Below, in pieces: positions 11,413 through 20,354 of a stretch of DNA of 64,000 nt (positions are counted from its first letter, which is position 1; every line of letters begins with the position of its first letter). The translations under genes were made by a program, and so were the position numbers. The stretch comes from Roseateles koreensis. GTDB taxonomy: Bacteria > Pseudomonadota > Gammaproteobacteria > Burkholderiales > Burkholderiaceae_C. Below the pieces are notes generated by a model. The model had not been told where the DNA came from and made no database searches. It saw only the letters and a program-made list of their open reading frames with translations. The stretch is from contig NZ_JAQQXS010000008.1 of assembly GCF_028595305.1 (NCBI RefSeq), positions 62,001 through 126,000 on the forward strand, read 5' to 3'.

Positions 11413-12240
11413 TCAGTCTTGGGTCTTGAAAAACCACTTCCGAACCCCGCTCACCTCGAACGGGCGCCAGTCTTCGGGGTGCTGGGCCAGCCGGTCCGCC
11501 AGCGCGTACAGCGCCAGCGGGTTCATCCCCAGGCCCAGGTGGCTGGCCGGGACTTCAATGTTTTCGCTCAAGGGCCCCACCTCATTGAGGCTGCAGCGCC
11601 AGGAGACGATGCCGTCGCTGCGCGAATAGATCGAGGTGGTGGGCACGGGCGGTGTTTCGCGGATCTGCGCCATCAGCCTGGGGTCGTCCACCTTGTGGCC
11701 GCTCACCCATTCGAAAAAGCGCCAGGCATTGGTGGCGCGCGGGTGCCCGGTGAAAGGCGTGCCCAGGGTCACCACGCTGCGCACATGGTCGGGCAGCTCC
11801 TTGGCCAGCTCACGGGCGTAGATGCCGCCCAGGCTCCAGCCGACCAGGCTGACCGGTTCAGCATGGTGCTTGAACAGGCGCCGCACATTGCTCGAGCATT
11901 GTTCCAAAACACCGTGCCGAGGGCCGAAGTTGAAGCCTTGGTGCCAGGGATAAGTGACGTAGCCCAAGGCTTCCAAGAAATTCCGCAGCGGCCAGGTGCT
12001 GAGGTCATTCGCACCCAGGCCCGGGAACACGATCACCGGATGCCCATCCCCGTGCGGCAAGCGACGCAGCCAAGGCGTAGCGGCCAGCAGCGCGGCAGCC
12101 TCCCAGGGCATGCGGCCCTCCAGCATCAGCAACAGGGCGTTGGGCGCCGTCATTTCATCGGCATGCACCTCAGCAGGGGGCTGCGGCGTGGCCAATGACG
12201 ATGATTTGCGCGGTTTGGACTTCGGACGTGGTGCGGTCAT
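11413..12240 (-). CDS. Alpha/beta hydrolase (lipase/PGAP1-like)
   Basis: A 275-residue alpha/beta-hydrolase-fold protein with the expected triad: nucleophile Ser in GWSLGG, an acid in SRSDGIV, and His in ASHLGLG. The oxyanion-region strand VIVFPGLGAND and the TLGTPFTGHP segment resemble triacylglycerol lipases and PGAP1-like esterases. No signal peptide is visible (the N-terminus is Lys/Pro-rich), so it is probably cytoplasmic. I use the ATG at 12240; the frame continues upstream with another ATG at 12297, so the start is uncertain. Substrate unknown. Confidence 0.8.
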   Translation of the reverse strand: MTAPRPKSKPRKSSSLATPQPPAEVHADEMTAPNALLLMLEGRMPWEAAALLAATPWLRRLPHGDGHPVIVFPGLGANDLSTWPLRNFLEALGYVTYPWHQGFNFGPRHGVLEQCSSNVRRLFKHHAEPVSLVGWSLGGIYARELAKELPDHVRSVVTLGTPFTGHPRATNAWRFFEWVSGHKVDDPRLMAQIRETPPVPTTSIYSRSDGIVSWRCSLNEVGPLSENIEVPASHLGLGMNPLALYALADRLAQHPEDWRPFEVSGVRKWFFKTQD

Positions 12241-12403
12241 GCAATGGCGATCAATGGCAAAAACTGTGCGCGCCGAATTGCGTGCACCGATCGACATGGT
12301 TGCAGATCGTGGCTTGCGTGATCCTTGCAAGAACGGCGTTTAGAGGAGCAAACCAAAATGGTGAGGCCGCCCTAAATCAATCTCAATCGCCAAATAAATC
12401 GAC

Positions 12404-12439
12404 TCTGACCCCAGTTATTTTTCTGACCCCAGTTATTTT
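12404..12439 (+). repeat. Perfect 18-bp tandem duplication at the end of an SBP gene
   Basis: TCTGACCCCAGTTATTTT occurs twice back to back (12404-12421, 12422-12439). The second copy supplies the stop codon of the leftward solute-binding gene (its TTA at 12433-12435). The preceding bases GAC-TCTGACCCC resemble a motif I recall as dispersed in many proteobacterial genomes near REP-type transposases; that link is not verified. Confidence 0.85.
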
Positions 12440-14352
12440 TTCTCGATGTCGACGAAGTGCCAGAACTCGCTGCGGAAGACCGGGCGGCGGTAGCCGATCA
12501 GCCAGGGCTGGGTGAGGTCGTTGCGGTAGCGGTGCACATGCGTCTTGATGGGCATGTAGGCGGCTTGCAGGCGCTTGGCTTGCAGGAATAGGGCGTCGCG
12601 CTCGGGGCTGTCAGGGATCACCTGCATGCGCTCGTACAAGTTGTCGAATTCTTTCAGGCGAAAGCGCGAGATGTTCTGGTTGCCGGCTTGCGGGCCGTAC
12701 AGGTATTGCAGCGCTTCTTGGCCGTCGGAGGAGTTGGCGGCATTGCCCATCATCCACAGCATCAGCTTGCCGGCGCGCGCGGCCTTCATTTGCTCGGGCC
12801 ATTTGCCGGGGAAGAACCTGACCTTGATTTTCAGCGCATTGAAAGACCGTTGCCATAACTCGTCATATTGGCGGGAGAGCGAATCTGGCTGCGTTGCCAC
12901 CTCCAGCACCAGGGGCGAGCCATCGGGCATGTCGCGCCAGCCGTCGCCGTCGCGGTCGACGTAGCCATAGGTGTCGAGCAAGGCGTTGGCGCGAGCGGGG
13001 TCGTACAAGCTCATCTCCGAGCGGTAGGCCGGGTCGTAGCCGGAGGTGTGTGGCACCACATGGCTTTGCGCCAGCACGGCCTGGCCGCGCCGCACCTGGC
13101 GGATCTCACGTTCAACGTCCAGGCCGAGCGAGATGGCGCGGCGCAACGCCACCTTGTCGGGCGTGTAACCGCCCACCACTGGATCTTCCATATTGAAGAA
13201 GGTGAAGGCTTCGTCCGGCGTCAGCGTGCGCTGCAACTTCATGCCGCGCTGTGCCAGATTGGGCGCCAGCTTGTTGCCCGGCAGGGCGATGTTGATGAAC
13301 TCCGGCGGCACGATGAAGCTCAGGTCGTGCTCGCTATTGAGAAAGCTCAGCCAGCGCGGTTGCGACTCTTCGATGATGGAGATTTCCACCCGATCGATCA
13401 TGGGGATGCGCCGGCCCTTGAAGTGCGCCAGCATGGCTTGGCCCTCGGCATCGCCCGGGGCGGGATCGGCCTCGTAATAACGTTCTCGGTAGGCGGGGTT
13501 TTTCTCCAGCACGATGAAGCTGGAGCGCCGCCATTGGCTCAGCACAAAAGGCCCCGTACCGACCGGGTGCTCCATGATGCGGTCGCCGTAGAACTCCACC
13601 ACCTCGCGGGCCACGGCGCCATATAGATCGCTGGCCGCCAAGGTTTCCAGCAGGCGTGGGCGCGGTTGATTCAGTTTGATCTGCAGGGTGTAACGGTCCA
13701 GCGCCTTGAGGCCTTCAATCGGGGTGTCGTAGTTCAGCGCGCGCTTGGCCGCCATGGCCTGCTTGCGCAGGGCGAGCAGGCCTTGGATGCCCAGCTCTTC
13801 CACATTGGCGTACAGCGGCGCGTTGATCGTCGGGTCGGCAAAGCGCTTGAGCGAATAGACGTAATCTTCGGCAGTCAGCTCGCGCCGCTCGCCGGGTTTG
13901 AGGCGACGGGCGCTGTTGGTGCTGTTGGTGTCATGGGCGGCATGAAACGCCGGGTCGTCCACGAAGTAGATGCCGGGCTTGAGATGGATGGTCCAGGTCT
14001 TGAAATCATTGGCGATCTCCGGCAGGCCGGCGGCCGTCAGGGGTATCACCTTCACCGGCATCGCCAGGTAGTCGTAGGCGTACAGCGCCTCAAAGATATG
14101 CGGCGTGATGGTGCGGGAATAGTCGTCGCTGATCTGCGCAGGGTCGAAGCCAGTTTCAGCGATCTGAAAGGCATAACGCAAAACCTTGGCGGATTGCGCT
14201 GAGTGATTGTTCGCCCCCACGCCGGCGCTGGAAGCCGCCGGCTCCGCTGCAAACGCCCAACTCGCTGAAGCCAGTGCGCTCACCAGCACCCAGGCCTTAG
14301 CGAGGGATCGAAAAGGTGTGGCGCGTATCGCGCCGGGTCCGCACATTTGCAT
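12433..14352 (-). CDS. Periplasmic peptide-type solute-binding protein (family 5), third paralog
   Basis: A 639-residue SBP_bac_5 (OppA/DppA-like) receptor for an ABC importer. An N-terminal signal peptide (hydrophobic AKAWVLVSALASASW, cleavage near AFA-AEP) sends it to the periplasm. The mature protein starts with KVLRYAFQIAETGFDPAQ, shared with its two neighbours. A DRDGDGWRD loop at about residue 466 looks like an EF-hand-type calcium loop. I start at the ATG 14352 (MQMCGPG), 5 bp after the stop of the upstream paralog; the longer upstream frame only shadows that gene. The last codons are fused to the 18-bp duplication. Ligand unknown, probably peptides. Confidence 0.88.
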   Translation of the reverse strand: MQMCGPGAIRATPFRSLAKAWVLVSALASASWAFAAEPAASSAGVGANNHSAQSAKVLRYAFQIAETGFDPAQISDDYSRTITPHIFEALYAYDYLAMPVKVIPLTAAGLPEIANDFKTWTIHLKPGIYFVDDPAFHAAHDTNSTNSARRLKPGERRELTAEDYVYSLKRFADPTINAPLYANVEELGIQGLLALRKQAMAAKRALNYDTPIEGLKALDRYTLQIKLNQPRPRLLETLAASDLYGAVAREVVEFYGDRIMEHPVGTGPFVLSQWRRSSFIVLEKNPAYRERYYEADPAPGDAEGQAMLAHFKGRRIPMIDRVEISIIEESQPRWLSFLNSEHDLSFIVPPEFINIALPGNKLAPNLAQRGMKLQRTLTPDEAFTFFNMEDPVVGGYTPDKVALRRAISLGLDVEREIRQVRRGQAVLAQSHVVPHTSGYDPAYRSEMSLYDPARANALLDTYGYVDRDGDGWRDMPDGSPLVLEVATQPDSLSRQYDELWQRSFNALKIKVRFFPGKWPEQMKAARAGKLMLWMMGNAANSSDGQEALQYLYGPQAGNQNISRFRLKEFDNLYERMQVIPDSPERDALFLQAKRLQAAYMPIKTHVHRYRNDLTQPWLIGYRRPVFRSEFWHFVDIEKK

Positions 14353-14357
14353 ACCGA

Positions 14358-16184
14358 TCAGGGCCTCTTGCTGCTGTCGATGTCCACATACTGCCACCAG
14401 TCCAGCGCAAATTCGGGGCGCCGGTAGCCAATCAGCCAGGGCTGGGCCAGGTCGGTGATCAGGCGGTGGCCGCGGGCCTTGTAGGGCGCATAGGCCACAC
14501 CCAGGCGCTTGGCCTCCCGGTACACGGCGTCCCGCTCGGGCCCGTCTGCCATGCCATTGGCTTGTTCGTAGAGCGTGTCCATGGCGGGCAGCTTGAAGCG
14601 TGCGTAGTTCTGCCCGCCAATGCGCGGGCTGTAGTAAAAGCCCAGGGCGTCCTGCCCGTCGGGCGAGGAGGCCGAACTGCCGAGCGACCAGATCTGAAAT
14701 TTTCCGGCCCGCAGGCTTTTGAGGTTCTCCGGCCATTGGGCGGGTTTGAACTTGACCCGCAGACCCACGCTGGCCAGGCTTTTGCGCCAGATCTCGTCCA
14801 CCTGGCGCTGGAAGTTGTCGGGTGTGGTGAGGCTTTCCAGCAGCAACGGGCTGCCATCGGGCTGCTCGCGCCAGCCGTCGCCGTCGCGGTCGACATAACC
14901 GTACAGGTCCAGCAGGGCGCGGGCGCGGTCGGGGTCGAAGTCGCCGTTCTCGCTCTTGAATAGCGGGTCGTAGCCGGAGGTGTGTGGCAGCAGGATGGAT
15001 TGCGCGCTGATGGCCTGCCCGCGCCGGGCGATCTGCATTTCACGCGGCGCATTGGTGGCCAGCGAGATGGCGCGGCGCAGCGCAATGCGGGCCGGCTCGA
15101 AACCACCCACCACCGGGTCTTCCATATTGAAGACGGTGAACAGCACATCCGAGGCCACCACGCGGTAGAACTGAATGCCACTTTTGGCGAGATTCGGTGC
15201 CAGCTTGCCACCCGGGATGGCCTGGTTGGTGAAGTCCTCGGGCAAGGTGTAGAGCAGGTCGAACTGGCCGTTCAGAAAAGACAGCCAGCGCGGCTGGTTC
15301 TCTTCGATGATGGCCACCTCCACGCGGTCCACCATGGGCAGGCGCCGGCCTTTGAAGCGCGCCAGCAAGGCGTGGCCTTCGGCGTCGTCGGCATTCGGCT
15401 CAGCGTCGTAGTAACGCTCACGATAAGCGGTGTTTCGACGGAGTTCGATCAGGCTGCTGCGGCGCCAGTCGCCCAGCACAAAAGGCCCCGTGCCGACCGG
15501 ATGTTCATTGCTCTTGTCGCCATAGGCTTCGATCACCTCACGCGCTACCGCGCCGAACAGGCTGCCGTCGGCCAAGGTCTGGGGCAGGCGCGGGCGTGGC
15601 TCGGCGAGCTTGAGTTGCAGGGTGTAGCGGTCGAGCGCGCGCAGGCCGTCAAGCGGCTTGTCGTAGTTGAAGGGCTTTTGGTTCTTCTCGACCTCGGCCC
15701 GGTACTCGTTGAGCCCGAGCATGTGCAACTCTTCCAGGCCGTCCCAGGTGGGGCTGTTGGTCAGCGGGTCGGCAAAACGCTTGAAGCTGTAGACAAAGTC
15801 TTGCGCCGTCAGTTCGCGCCGCTGGCCCTTGAAGGCGGGGTCAGCGGCGAAGTAAATGCCCGGCTGCACGCGGATCGTCCAGGTCTTGTAATCGGCACTG
15901 TGCTCGGGTAGCGCGGCAGCGGTCAGCGGCTTGAGCTTGAAGGGGCGCGCCAGGTAGTCGTAGGTGAACAGGCCTTCAAACAAGTGCTGGACGATGATGC
16001 GCGAGTACATGTCGCTGACCTTGGCGGGGTCGAAACCGGTTTCAGCCACCTTGAAGGCATAACGCAAAACCTTCTCGGGCTCCGGGGCGCCGTTGGCCGG
16101 GTAGGCCAGCGTGGGCAGCAGCAGGCTGCCACCGGCCAGCAGGCCTTGCAGCAGCAGGCGGCGGGTGGGTATTGGGGTGCTCAT
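14358..16184 (-). CDS. Periplasmic peptide-type solute-binding protein (family 5), second paralog
   Basis: A 608-residue family 5 solute-binding protein. Its signal peptide starts MSTPIPTRRLLLQG, with a twin-arginine pair before the hydrophobic stretch, so Tat export is possible, unlike its neighbours. The mature part contains RYAFKVAETGFDPAKVSDMY, the EHPVGTGPFVL signature and a calcium-like loop DRDGDGWRE at about 430. The ATG overlaps the stop of the first paralog by 4 bp (ATGA). The three tandem genes diverge from the permease/ATPase genes at 18.36 kb and presumably feed that one transporter. Confidence 0.9.
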   Translation of the reverse strand: MSTPIPTRRLLLQGLLAGGSLLLPTLAYPANGAPEPEKVLRYAFKVAETGFDPAKVSDMYSRIIVQHLFEGLFTYDYLARPFKLKPLTAAALPEHSADYKTWTIRVQPGIYFAADPAFKGQRRELTAQDFVYSFKRFADPLTNSPTWDGLEELHMLGLNEYRAEVEKNQKPFNYDKPLDGLRALDRYTLQLKLAEPRPRLPQTLADGSLFGAVAREVIEAYGDKSNEHPVGTGPFVLGDWRRSSLIELRRNTAYRERYYDAEPNADDAEGHALLARFKGRRLPMVDRVEVAIIEENQPRWLSFLNGQFDLLYTLPEDFTNQAIPGGKLAPNLAKSGIQFYRVVASDVLFTVFNMEDPVVGGFEPARIALRRAISLATNAPREMQIARRGQAISAQSILLPHTSGYDPLFKSENGDFDPDRARALLDLYGYVDRDGDGWREQPDGSPLLLESLTTPDNFQRQVDEIWRKSLASVGLRVKFKPAQWPENLKSLRAGKFQIWSLGSSASSPDGQDALGFYYSPRIGGQNYARFKLPAMDTLYEQANGMADGPERDAVYREAKRLGVAYAPYKARGHRLITDLAQPWLIGYRRPEFALDWWQYVDIDSSKRP

Positions 16185-18076
16185 GGCTGGGCCGCCTTTA
16201 GGGCGTCGGTGTCGATGTCCACATACTTCCAAAAGTCTTTCTGGAACACATGGCGGTTGTAGCCCTTGACCCAGGGCTGCGCCAAGTCGGTGAAGATGCG
16301 ATGCACCTCCATCTTGTAGGGCATGTAGGCGATCAGCAGGCGCTGGGCTTCGCGCATCACGGCGATGCGCTCGGGGCCGTCGGGCATGGCGCGTTGCTGT
16401 CGATACAGCGCGTTGAAGGCCGGCAGGTCGAAGCGGGCCTTGTTGGATTTGCCCTTGGCTGCCCCGTCGCCCAGGGCCAAAAAGGTGTCGCTGTCGGGGG
16501 TGGTTGCCACCCAGGACACGCCCCACATCTGCAGCTTGGCGGCATTGGCGGATTTAAGGTTTTCAGGAAATTTGGCGATTTTGAAGCGAATGCGAACCTT
16601 CAGCGCATCCATACCTTTTTGCCACAGTTCAATCAATTGCCGGCTTGTGCTGTCGGGTTGGCTGGCGTATTCAAGCTGCAGTGGTGAGCCGTCGGGCATG
16701 TCCCGCCAGCCGTCGCCGTCTGCGTCAACATAACCGTACAGGTCCAGCAAGGCCTGTGCCTTGGCAAGATTGAATTCGCTCATTTCTGATTTGTAGGCGG
16801 GGTCGTAGCCATAGGTGCCCGGGGCGATGGGCCCCTGCGCAGCCACGGCTTGGCCCCGCCGCGCCAGGCGAATCTGTTTGCCAATGTCTGTGGCCAACGA
16901 GATGGCGCGGCGCAGCGCCACCTTGTCGGGCGTATAGCCGCCTACCGTTGGGTCGTCCATATTGAAGTACGAAAACGCCACTTCCGGGTAGGTGAATCGT
17001 GTCATCTGCACCCCACGCTTGGCGAGGTTGGGGGCCAAGTGATTGTTGGGTGTGGCGATGCCGGCGAAGTCAAAGGGCAGCTCCAGAATCAGCTCGGTCT
17101 CCAGGCCCACAAAAGACAGCCAGCGCGGCTGGTTCTCTTCGATGATGGAGATCTCCACCCGGTCCACCATGGGCAGGCGTCGCCCTTGCAGGGCCTGTAC
17201 CTGGGCGGCCAGCACGGGATTGTCGGTGGGCGGCGACTCGTCGTAGTGTTCTTCCCGGTAGTTGGGGTTTTTGTCGAGCAGGATGCGCGAACTGCGCCGC
17301 CAGTCGGCCAGGCGCCAGGCGTTGGTGCCGACGGGGTGCTCCATCACCCGGTCGCCATAAAACTCGACCACTTCACGGGCCACGGCGCCCAGAAAACCGG
17401 CATCAGCAAATTGGTACACAAAGCGCGGGTCGCCCAGGCCTAACTTGACCTGAAAGCGGTAACGGTCGAGTTGTTGCAGGCCCTCCACCGGGCGGTCGTA
17501 GGTGAAGGGCTTTTTGGCCTTCATCACCTCCGCGCGCAACTCGCTCAAGCCCAGGATCTTGACGTTCTCCAGCAGGTAGAGGTTGGGGCTTTTCCACTGC
17601 GGGTCGTAGTGGCGCTTGATCGAGTAGATGTAGTCGGCCGCGGTCAGCTCGCGCTTTTTGCCCTTGAAGGCTTCGTCGTCGGCAAAGTAAATACCGGGCT
17701 TGAGCTCGAAGGTGAGAGTCTTGAAATCGGCCGACACCTCGGGCATGGCCACCAGCACATTGGGCCGCAGCTTGGCAGGGTGGGTGTGGTACTCATAACG
17801 CAGTGGTGCGTCGAAGATGCCGGCGGCCACAGTCTTGGAATAAACGTCGGAAATCTGCGCTGGATCAAAGCCTGTTTCAGCCGCACGAAAGGCGTAGCGC
17901 AGGATTTTGGGCGTTGCTGTAGTTTCGCCGGCGGGCACGCCTTGAGCCCCCGCCGGGGCGCTTGCCAAGGCACAGGCCATCGACAGTAGGGCGGCCAGGC
18001 CGCGCAGGAGAAAGCGCGTGGGGCTGCGGCGGGCTGGGTGGGCAGCAGGAAGGGCAGCGGGAATCAAGGGTTTCAT
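16181..18076 (-). CDS. Periplasmic peptide-type solute-binding protein (family 5), first paralog
   Basis: A 631-residue family 5 solute-binding protein, first of three co-directional paralogs. The signal peptide is long (MKPLIPAALPAAHPARRSP, then a hydrophobic stretch ending ASAPAGAQG). Conserved features include ILRYAFRAAETGFDPAQISD, the WRRSSRILLDKNPNYREE segment and a calcium-like DADGDGWRD loop near 449. I use ATG 18076, with AGGAA immediately before it; the TTG further up is less likely. The protein differs most from the other two in the EHPVGTNAWRL region, suggesting a different ligand range. Confidence 0.9.
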   Translation of the reverse strand: MKPLIPAALPAAHPARRSPTRFLLRGLAALLSMACALASAPAGAQGVPAGETTATPKILRYAFRAAETGFDPAQISDVYSKTVAAGIFDAPLRYEYHTHPAKLRPNVLVAMPEVSADFKTLTFELKPGIYFADDEAFKGKKRELTAADYIYSIKRHYDPQWKSPNLYLLENVKILGLSELRAEVMKAKKPFTYDRPVEGLQQLDRYRFQVKLGLGDPRFVYQFADAGFLGAVAREVVEFYGDRVMEHPVGTNAWRLADWRRSSRILLDKNPNYREEHYDESPPTDNPVLAAQVQALQGRRLPMVDRVEISIIEENQPRWLSFVGLETELILELPFDFAGIATPNNHLAPNLAKRGVQMTRFTYPEVAFSYFNMDDPTVGGYTPDKVALRRAISLATDIGKQIRLARRGQAVAAQGPIAPGTYGYDPAYKSEMSEFNLAKAQALLDLYGYVDADGDGWRDMPDGSPLQLEYASQPDSTSRQLIELWQKGMDALKVRIRFKIAKFPENLKSANAAKLQMWGVSWVATTPDSDTFLALGDGAAKGKSNKARFDLPAFNALYRQQRAMPDGPERIAVMREAQRLLIAYMPYKMEVHRIFTDLAQPWVKGYNRHVFQKDFWKYVDIDTDALKAAQP

Positions 18077-18359
18077 TTCCTGGATCGGCAAGAGAGGCCG
18101 GCGCAGGCTCTTTTGAAGCCAGCCGCCGTTGAACAGTCGCGCAGTCTAGACCGCCCGCGCGCGCCTTGCGGGCGAAATCCGCCCGTCTTGTCCGTTATTT
18201 GCCCAGCACCGGATAAATGCCAAGTCGGCAAATGCTTCCCTTCGACTAGACTCGCGCCACATTTCTTTCCTGACGCCTGAACGAACGACAGAGCCTTTCA
18301 CAAGGGGGCTCTAACGCCGGGCGTCATCAGAACGACCCCGTCCTTGGAGACCCTTCTCA
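18077..18359. promoter_or_regulatory. Divergent promoter region of the ABC importer
   Basis: This 283-bp gap separates the leftward solute-binding genes from the rightward permease genes, so it should hold both promoters. A GGAG ribosome-like site (18344-18347) precedes the permease ATG at a rather long distance. No operator is obvious. Confidence 0.45.
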
Positions 18360-19298
18360 ATGGTGGCCTATCTGTTCAGGCGCCTGTGGCAAATGATTCC
18401 GACCCTGCTGGGCGTGGTGCTGCTGGTGTTTTTTCTTTTCAAGTTTTTCGGCGGTGACCCGGCCGAAATCATGGGCGGTTTGAACGCCAGCCCGGAACAG
18501 ATCAACGCCATCCGCGAGCAGCTTGGCCTCAACAAGCCGGTGTGGGAGCAACTGCTGATCTTCATCAAGCAGATCGTTACCTTTGACTGGGGCAAGAGTT
18601 GGGCAACCAATGAGCCGGTGTCGGCCCTGTTTGCCAGCCGCCTGCCGGCCACGCTCACCGTGATGCTGCCTATCCTGGTGCTGGAGGTGGTGCTGGCGAT
18701 TCCGTTTGCCCTGGCCGTAGCCTATGTGCGCGGCAGCACCACCGACCGCGTGGTGATGATCTTGAGCACCGTCGCGGTGTCGATCTCGCTGCTGGTCTAT
18801 GTGATCGTGGGGCAATACCTCTTTGCGTTTCGCCTGGGCTGGTTCCCGGTGCAGGGCTGGACCGACAGCGTCTGGACCAATCTCACCACCTATGCGCCGC
18901 TTCCCGTGCTGGTGGCTGTGGCGGTGTCCATCGCGCCTTACACGCGGCTTTACCGCACCTTCTTTCTGGATGAAATCGGGCACGACTATGTGCGCACCGC
19001 CCGCGCCAAGGGTCTGACGGAGCGCACCATCCTGCTCAAGCATGTGCTGCGCAACGCGATGATTCCCATCATGACCAATATCTCGGTGGCGCTGCCGGGC
19101 GTGTTTGTGGGCAGCTTTTTGCTGGAGGTGTTTTTCTCCATCCCCGGGCTGGGGCGTGAGATTTTGCTGGCGGTGAACCGCAGCGACTATCCGGTGATTC
19201 AGGCGTTTGCCATCTACATCGCCTTCTTGACCATGGTGGTGAACCTGATCACCGACTTGCTCTACAAGCTGGTGGACCCGCGGGTGGTGTTGAAATGA
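18360..19298 (+). CDS. Peptide-type ABC transporter permease, DppB/YejB-like
   Basis: A 312-residue inner-membrane permease with about six membrane segments. The family's N-terminal region (MVAYLFRRLWQMIPTLLGVV, then FFGGDPAEIM), the LGLNKPVWEQ segment and the cytoplasmic EAA loop DYVRTARAKGL...LLKHVLRNAMIP are clear. It heads the rightward operon; its last codon overlaps the next permease by ATGA. With that permease it forms the channel served by the fused ATPase and, presumably, the three divergent binding proteins. Confidence 0.92.
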   Translation: MVAYLFRRLWQMIPTLLGVVLLVFFLFKFFGGDPAEIMGGLNASPEQINAIREQLGLNKPVWEQLLIFIKQIVTFDWGKSWATNEPVSALFASRLPATLTVMLPILVLEVVLAIPFALAVAYVRGSTTDRVVMILSTVAVSISLLVYVIVGQYLFAFRLGWFPVQGWTDSVWTNLTTYAPLPVLVAVAVSIAPYTRLYRTFFLDEIGHDYVRTARAKGLTERTILLKHVLRNAMIPIMTNISVALPGVFVGSFLLEVFFSIPGLGREILLAVNRSDYPVIQAFAIYIAFLTMVVNLITDLLYKLVDPRVVLK

Positions 19299-20350
19299 GT
19301 GCGGTGATGACGAACAAGAGCGCGGCGTCCAAGGCTGTTCAACGGTCTGAGGGCGTGTGGTTGGCCGCTTGGCGGCGTTTGCGCAGTGACAAGGTGGGCA
19401 TGGTGTCCATGGTCATCGTGGGCCTCTTTTTGTTGCTGGTGCTTGCTTCGGCTGCCGGCTTGGTGGCCAAAAATTGGCAGAAGGAAGTGGGCGTGCCCAA
19501 TGCGCCGCCGACCTTCATGGGCCCGGCGCCGGCCGAGGCGCAAGGCGCGCTGAACATGCCCGCCGGCCCCAACGTGGACCTGAGCGACATCGACCCGCTG
19601 GCGCCCAAATACGCCGAGTGGAACGAGCGCGCCAAGGCCTACAAGACGGAGGTGACGGTGAAGGCCGAGACCCTGCCTTGGGGCGGCGACCGCCTGGGTC
19701 GCGATGTGCTGTCCAAGGTTATCAAGGGCGCCGAGGTGTCGATCCTGGTGGGCGTGCTGGCTGCGGTGGTGGCCACCTTCATTGGCACCGTGCTGGGCGC
19801 CCTGGCGGGATTTTTCGGCGGCAAGGTGGGCGACGTTCTGGAGTGGGTTTACAACGTCTTCACCGCCATCCCGAGCATTTTGCTGATCTTCGCCTTCGCG
19901 GTGATCTTTGGGCGTGGCGTGTTGTCGGTGGTGATGATTCTGGGCCTGGCGGGCTGGACCGGCATCTACCGCCTGATCCGTGCGGAGTTCATGAAGCACT
20001 CGGTGCGCGAGTACGTGCGCTCGGCGGAGGCCATCGGCGCCAGCAAGTTCTCGCGCATGTTCAAGCACATCTTGCCCAACGTCTCGCATGTGGCGCTGGT
20101 GCAGCTAAGTCTGCACGTGGTGGCCTTCATCAAGAGTGAGGTGATCCTTTCTTACCTGGGCCTGGGCGTGGGGGTGGACCAAGTGTCCTGGGGCACCATG
20201 CTGAGCGAATCGCAAAGCGAGCTGATCCTGGGCTATTGGTGGCAGCTGGCCGGCGTGACGGCGGTGATGGCGGTGTTTGTGACCGCCTTCGCCTTGTTTA
20301 CCGATGCCTTGCGTGATGCGCTGGATCCCAAATTGAGAGGCTTGGAGTAA
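19295..20350 (+). CDS. Peptide-type ABC transporter permease, DppC/YejE-like
   Basis: A 351-residue permease with the OppC-type N-terminus (WRRLRSDKVGMVSMVIVGLF) as membrane segment 1. A periplasmic segment of about 100 residues (about 60-140, Pro/Ala-rich) follows, then the core with the GDRLGRDVLSKVI motif and the EAA loop YVRSAEAIGASKFSRMFKHI. The enlarged periplasmic segment resembles YejE-type permeases. It starts by ATGA overlap and ends 4 bp before the ATPase gene. Confidence 0.92.
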   Translation: MSAVMTNKSAASKAVQRSEGVWLAAWRRLRSDKVGMVSMVIVGLFLLLVLASAAGLVAKNWQKEVGVPNAPPTFMGPAPAEAQGALNMPAGPNVDLSDIDPLAPKYAEWNERAKAYKTEVTVKAETLPWGGDRLGRDVLSKVIKGAEVSILVGVLAAVVATFIGTVLGALAGFFGGKVGDVLEWVYNVFTAIPSILLIFAFAVIFGRGVLSVVMILGLAGWTGIYRLIRAEFMKHSVREYVRSAEAIGASKFSRMFKHILPNVSHVALVQLSLHVVAFIKSEVILSYLGLGVGVDQVSWGTMLSESQSELILGYWWQLAGVTAVMAVFVTAFALFTDALRDALDPKLRGLE

Positions 20351-20354
20351 AGCC

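Noticed and set aside
14353-14736. N-terminal extension of the third solute-binding protein
   Set aside because: The extra 128 codons overlap the upstream paralog in another frame; a signal peptide begins exactly at 14352.
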